A stretch of 64,000 bases of DNA, taken from the NCBI GenBank assembly GCA_033032175.1, contig CM065318.1, positions 5,332,001 through 5,396,000 of the forward strand, written 5' to 3'. Below, in pieces: positions 59,410 to 64,000 of this stretch. A program made the translations under genes and the position numbers. This stretch comes from Saturnia japonica (Eukaryota > Arthropoda > Insecta > Lepidoptera > Saturniidae). The notes under the pieces were generated by a model that ran no database searches, was not told the origin of the DNA, and worked only from the letters and a program-made list of their open reading frames with translations. Numbering within the stretch: the first letter of the stretch is position 1; each line of letters starts with the position of its first letter.

Positions 59410-61225
59410 TTTAGAAAAGTTGATTGCACCTTTAAATTCTACATTTAATTTTACATCCATTAGTGGAGGTGAAATAATAAGAGCTTTTAAACAATTAAAC
59501 TTAAAAAACACTGAAGACATTTGGGGAATGTCAGTAGTAGTAGTTCAATCCTTAATTATCAATATTTCACCATATCTGACTCATATATTTAATCAATGCA
59601 TAGAAACAGGAACTTTCTCTAATATGATGAAAATTACTAAAATAGTTCCATTGTTTAAATCAGGTTGTAGAAGTAGTCTTGGTAATTATAGACCAGTTTC
59701 TGTACTTTCTTCGATTAGTAAGATTTTCGAGAAAATTATGCTTAAGCAGTTAGTAGAGTATTTTAATAAACCCAAGATATTGGATGGTCGACATTTTGGA
59801 TTCACGAAATCGAAATCCACCACTGACGCTGGTGCAACACTACTTATTCATATATTTGGGGCATGGGAAGAGTCGCAGGATGCAATCGGTGTATTCTGCG
59901 ATCTCTCAAAAGCTTTAGACTGCGTTGATCACACCACGCTGATACTTAAACTATAACATTATGGTGTTTGTGGCCCTTCTCTCGACTTTCCAATCTCTTA
60001 TTTAACAGACCGCTGCCTAAAAGTATGTGTAAATGGGGAACGTCATCTGGATCATTGGTAAGAATTGGCGTCCCTCAGGGATCGATTTAGGTACCATTTT
60101 TGTTTCTCGTTTATATAAACGATCTACCACTAGTAGTTAAAAACAGCGCTGACATGGTTCTTTTTGCGGACGACACTTCACTTATATTCAAAGTGAAAAG
60201 AATAGATTCGGAGCTTAGGCAATTAAACAATATCTTAGATACATACTCTGAATGGTTTGCTTTAAATAATTTACTGCTAAATGCAACCAATACTAAATGT
60301 ATGAAATTTGCCTTGCCCAATGTCCGGCGTGTTGATAGTAGTATCAAAATAGAAGGGAATTTAGTGAGCTTAGTTGATAGTACTATTTTCTTGGGTATTA
60401 CGCTTGATTCTAAATTACAATGGGGTGCACACATTAAAACCTTGGCAGGATGATTAAGCTCTGCTGCATTTGTAGTACGTAAGATTTGCCAATTAACAGA
60501 TATTGCCACTGCTAGATTAGTCTACTTCGCTTACTTCCATAGCTTATGTCTTATGGTATTTTGTCGTGGGGTTCAGCAGCTGAAGTAGATCCCATATTTA
60601 TATAACAAAAACGGGCAATTCGTGCAATTTACAATCGAAATCCTCGTGAATCACTAAAGAACAAATTTCAGGAATATAATATCTTAACTTTGCCTTCCCA
60701 ATACATCTTCGATAACTTAATGTATTATTATATATTCGTAAAAACTTAGTCAAGTTAGAGTTTGTCAAAAATCAGCACAATGTTAATACTAGAAATAGAG
60801 ATAAATTAGTCGTACCATGTTTTAGACTAAGTAGATCACATAAAATTTTATTAGTTAATAGTGTCAGGTTTTATAATAAGATCCCGACGCATATTACGGA
60901 TTTACCGGACAACAAGTTCAAGGACCATGTCGAGCGAGTTTTACTGCCTAAACTTTATTATTATAGGGTGGATCATTATGTGAATGATAGTGATGTCTGG
61001 AAGTGACTCCCTCTCTGTGCATTCACTAAATTATTATTATTGTACATGTTATATTAACATTTGTACAGTTGACAAAAAAAAAGATAAACCCAATCAAGTT
61101 TCTTACCGGTTCTTCTCGATGTCTGGGACGTTTTCCGAACCGGTGGTAGTGTTTTGACTTTCATAAGTGCCTTCGTAGTGCCTAAATTGAATAAAGATTA
61201 TTTTGATTTTGATTTGATTTTTGAT
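59410..61225 (+). mobile_element. 5'-truncated LINE (CR1/jockey-like reverse transcriptase), inactive
   Basis: The reverse transcriptase reads VPLFKSGCRSSLGNYRPVSV, FEKIM, FCDLSKALDCVDH and VPQGS, then the catalytic FADD at 60163-60174, LGITLDSKLQWGAHI, SWGSAAEVDP and the end VNDSDVWK with a stop near 61006. The frame is broken by a TAA near 59954, a lost base near 60050 and a stop near 60090. The endonuclease domain is absent. The 3' UTR ends with short 'gattttt' repeats near 61200. Fragments of the same family lie at 42512, 49235 and 63808. Confidence 0.82.
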
Positions 61226-62334
61226 TTTTTGAATGTATTAGACGCTACCACCAACCAGTAAAATAAATTTGATCACTTCCCTGTCCCGTAGATTAAAAAT
61301 ACATTCGCTGGTATGACCTATCGATATCCAGGCTCATATCTACATAATTCCCTCAATTACCGTAATAGATTTAGGAATCTAAACAGTTAACGACAAAAAC
61401 ACATTAAAGGAAATTTTTTATAAATACGATTATTATATAAAGAGGAGCTATTACAAGCAGTAAAGTAGTAAATATGCTACCACACAACTATTAGTAACGA
61501 TATCCCATACCCAAATAATATTCTTACGGTGTTCACATACGTGTAAGAATACTCATCATACACACATACTATATATATATATATTCCTGTTATGTTAGTA
61601 ATTTTAATTTTTTTATTATATTTTTTTTTTTATTCGTAATGTGAGAGTCGATAAACATGTATTTATATATTGGGGAAGAAACTGTTACCCGCGACACAGG
61701 TTAAACCTAGTTCAGGAAACGAAATTCAGCTATCACAGAAGTAATCTAAAATATTGTTAAATAAACTATTATTATTATTGTGGCGGGCCGTAAAGTTGGC
61801 AGCCCTAAGTGCAACACCGCTGTAGCTATTCATAGCTCACTTGAAGTGAGTCACTGCCAAGCAACATAATAATTATATTCGTTTTACGGTGTAGTCGCTT
61901 TTGCAAAGAGTCACGTGCATAAAGTAGGTACCTCGTGTGAAGTAAAGCCACATCGCGCATTGAGTGTACTTTTAAAATAATTAGCCTTAATGCCAGTCAA
62001 AGTACTTAACGTGAATGCTTAGTACAGAAGTGTGAGGCCGTGCAACTGTAGGATTGAAAATTATATTGAGTATTAAAAACGTACTTAAATGATAATTAAT
62101 AATTTTTGTTAGTGATATAGTTATTACAGTCATTAAATATATTTAAAGAAATTAGAATACTTTTCTGTGTAGCCGAGTGGACATAAGCCACAAAAATGTT
62201 ATAAATTTCTATAATCACTTTATTGTAACGATTTATATTGCTTTATTTTCACGTAAACGTTGCTAGCATTTGTAATATTTTCTAGTTTATATAAGTTCTT
62301 AACTTGATTATGATTTAGTGATAGTTTTTTTATA
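61226..62334. other. Non-coding, no gene recognised
   Basis: AT-rich with a short (TA)n at about 61567-61584. Nothing recognised. Confidence 0.4.
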
Positions 62335-62640
62335 CTACTAAAGTGGCAAACAAGCATACTGCCCGCCTGATGGTAAGTGGCTAAAGACGCTTGTAATACC
62401 ATAGCTATCACTAACGTATTGCCCATCGTGAACCCCGTACTCCAAGAAGCTTTGGAAACCATACTCAACCGCAGGATCACAACATAAGGTTAATTGGCTG
62501 CGATCTTCTCTAGTTTGGACGTATTCCATCAATCGAACTCCCCCAAGTAGAAAAAAATCTCCAACGAAATTTCTCTGTACCCTATTTCTCTTAGATATAT
62601 TGTTGATGGTGATGGCGGTATCTTGAATGGTTAATAAAGC
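62335..62640 (+). repeat. SINE-like repeat family S2, longest copy
   Basis: 'aaacaagcatactgcccgcc', 'tgatggtaagtggct', 'taataccatagctatcacta', 'ggctgcgatcttctctagtt' and 'ttctctgtaccctatttctc', ending 'gatggtgatggcggtatctt'. Confidence 0.7.
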
Positions 62641-62725
62641 CTATTGATTAATTGATCTATTGATAGAGAATTAAAAATAGTGATATACTCTAAATTATGC
62701 TTTTTAAAACAAAATACACACCACT

Positions 62726-62745
62726 TATATATATATATATATATA
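62726..62745. repeat. (TA)10 microsatellite
   Basis: A pure TA run, seen directly; a poly-C run follows at about 62821-62831. Confidence 0.9.
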
Positions 62746-63735
62746 GTGTTTAGGCTAGAATTGTGCACAGTGGCATCCTGTCCTTGAACATGAATATTCT
62801 TGCCTTTCTCTTTGTCCAAGCCCCCCCCCCCACCAACCTGTGGTATGTACGACACTTCACTTCGTTGTGGGCATTGCGCGAGGCAACGAGCGTCCAACCG
62901 ACATAAGTCATTCATTTATATTAATTAAAATACATTGTTAGTACTTAAAGTGTTTAGAGAACTTGGTGTTGTGTACCAGTGGAGGAAGAGCGAGACAACA
63001 GGGAGCGCAGCCCAGGGTGAGTCCCATCTTTTCCGTCCTTTTCCAATGCTGCTTTGCACATGGTAAGTAGGTAAAAATAATAATTTCAACAATAAAAAAG
63101 AACTAGCGTCTTCATATTGTGTCATAATAGCTGTGCCTACGATGAAGCCTGCGTATAATTTCATGTTTGAAAAACAGCGATAAAAAAGATATGGATGTTT
63201 TGAAATTCAACATCGGCGATTTAATCGTGTTTCTTGCTTTGTGAATGTCTAGGAACCACGAAACCACTCACCGTAGCGCAAAATAATATAACAATGAAAT
63301 AATTAATAATTTTACTTTAAAAACAAATACTAAAATCTACAAAAAGAATAAGACCAGATTCAAATTATTAATTCACGCTCTTTTAGAAAATATACCTAAG
63401 TGTGACAATAAAATTCAAACCAAATTCATGATAAACTTAACAATTAGCGTATGGCGCCATCTATGAATATGATAATAGAAAATACATACGTATTGGTTTT
63501 GAATATTACGGGAAGATAAAATAATTTGGGTTAATTTCTTACAATTTCATTTAGTTCCACTCTATATCTAAAATATATTACAGTATTGTTGAAGTGAATA
63601 TTTCATCGGTATTAATGACCTATAGCTCGTACTATATTACTCGTACTAATCGTATTTTTCGCACTATTGACTGGGTGCGATAGCAACAGTTGTGCTAAGC
63701 ACACTCTTTAAATTCATACAATTACATGCTTGAGG
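62746..63735. other. Non-coding, no gene recognised
   Basis: Short frames only (for example 62925-63164, minus) with no motifs. 'ggcgccatctatgaatatga' near 63453 echoes 'gcgccatctatgaatactgt' near 56271, so both probably belong to an unnamed repeat. Confidence 0.4.
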
Positions 63736-64000
63736 GGATCATCGGCTACAGCCCAAACTAAGATTTGAGCTTGTTTCCTCGCTTTTGCGGCTGAATGCCT
63801 TCAAAGAAAAATCAAAATATTTAAATTTAAAAATTAAATTTAGGCCCTAAGAAGGCACTTATAGATGTCAAAACACTAAGTTCGGAAAACATCCCACTCA
63901 TCGAGAAGAACTCGCTTTAAGAGCTCGCCCTTAGGCCCGGTAAAACTGTAAAAGCCTTCTGAGGCTTCAGGGCCCATGCGGTTAAAAATGTAATTAGTTC
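63736..64000 (+). repeat. S3 repeat split by a LINE tail
   Basis: The 5' part ends 'gcggctgaatgcctt' (63790-63801) and the 3' part resumes 'taagagctcgcccttaggcc' (63918). Between them, 63808-63915 is a minus-strand LINE 3' end ('ggccctaagaaggcacttat', 'tcaaaacactaagttcgg'). The repeat runs off the window end. Confidence 0.65.

Overview
The window looks like a piece of a moth or butterfly (Lepidoptera) chromosome. It is AT-rich, the genes have short spliced introns with GT/AG borders, and the repeats are typical of Lepidoptera: tRNA-headed SINEs, Helitrons ending in CTAG with the motif 'agctgtgcccgcgg', mariner copies, a BEL/Pao remnant and LINE 3' ends. No rRNA, genuine tRNA or CRISPR is visible. 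The species cannot be named from the sequence.

Layout. 1-26.9 kb has no intact gene that I can support. It holds a dead mariner (2044-3298), a 33-bp minisatellite (5976-6160), many SINE and Helitron copies, a LINE tail (about 14745-15190) and, unexpectedly, a broken duplicate of an esterase last exon plus intron (15497-15850). 26.9-48.6 kb is the gene core: four carboxylesterase-like genes of three exons each. Gene 1 is on the minus strand (26948-29928); genes 2, 3 and 4 are on the plus strand (33676-36076, 38335-42082, 45009-48564). I joined the exons by hand. All four models stay in frame (564, 582, 580 and 595 residues), and their two introns sit at the same positions in the same phases. 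A second dead mariner (31665-32944) lies between genes 1 and 2. 48.6-64 kb is again repeats: a Helitron with perfect ends (50964-51684), a possible esterase relic (52650-52710), a decayed BEL/Pao element (about 53455-55790), a second mariner-like relic (56475-56770) and a 5'-truncated LINE (about 59410-61225).

The main point of interest is the esterase cluster. All four proteins keep the alpha/beta-hydrolase frame, a signal peptide, the EDCLY disulfide site and the acid (Glu) of the catalytic triad. All four have lost the nucleophile serine (replaced by Gly, Gln, Asp and Arg), the triad histidine (replaced by Ala, Ala, Thr and Ile) and the HGGGF oxyanion loop. All four end in an ER-retrieval tetrapeptide (KHEL, KDEL, KDEL, KDEL). 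The simplest reading is a small tandem family of non-catalytic esterase-fold proteins held in the endoplasmic reticulum. Their role (binding, scaffold or chaperone) is unknown and is only inferred here.
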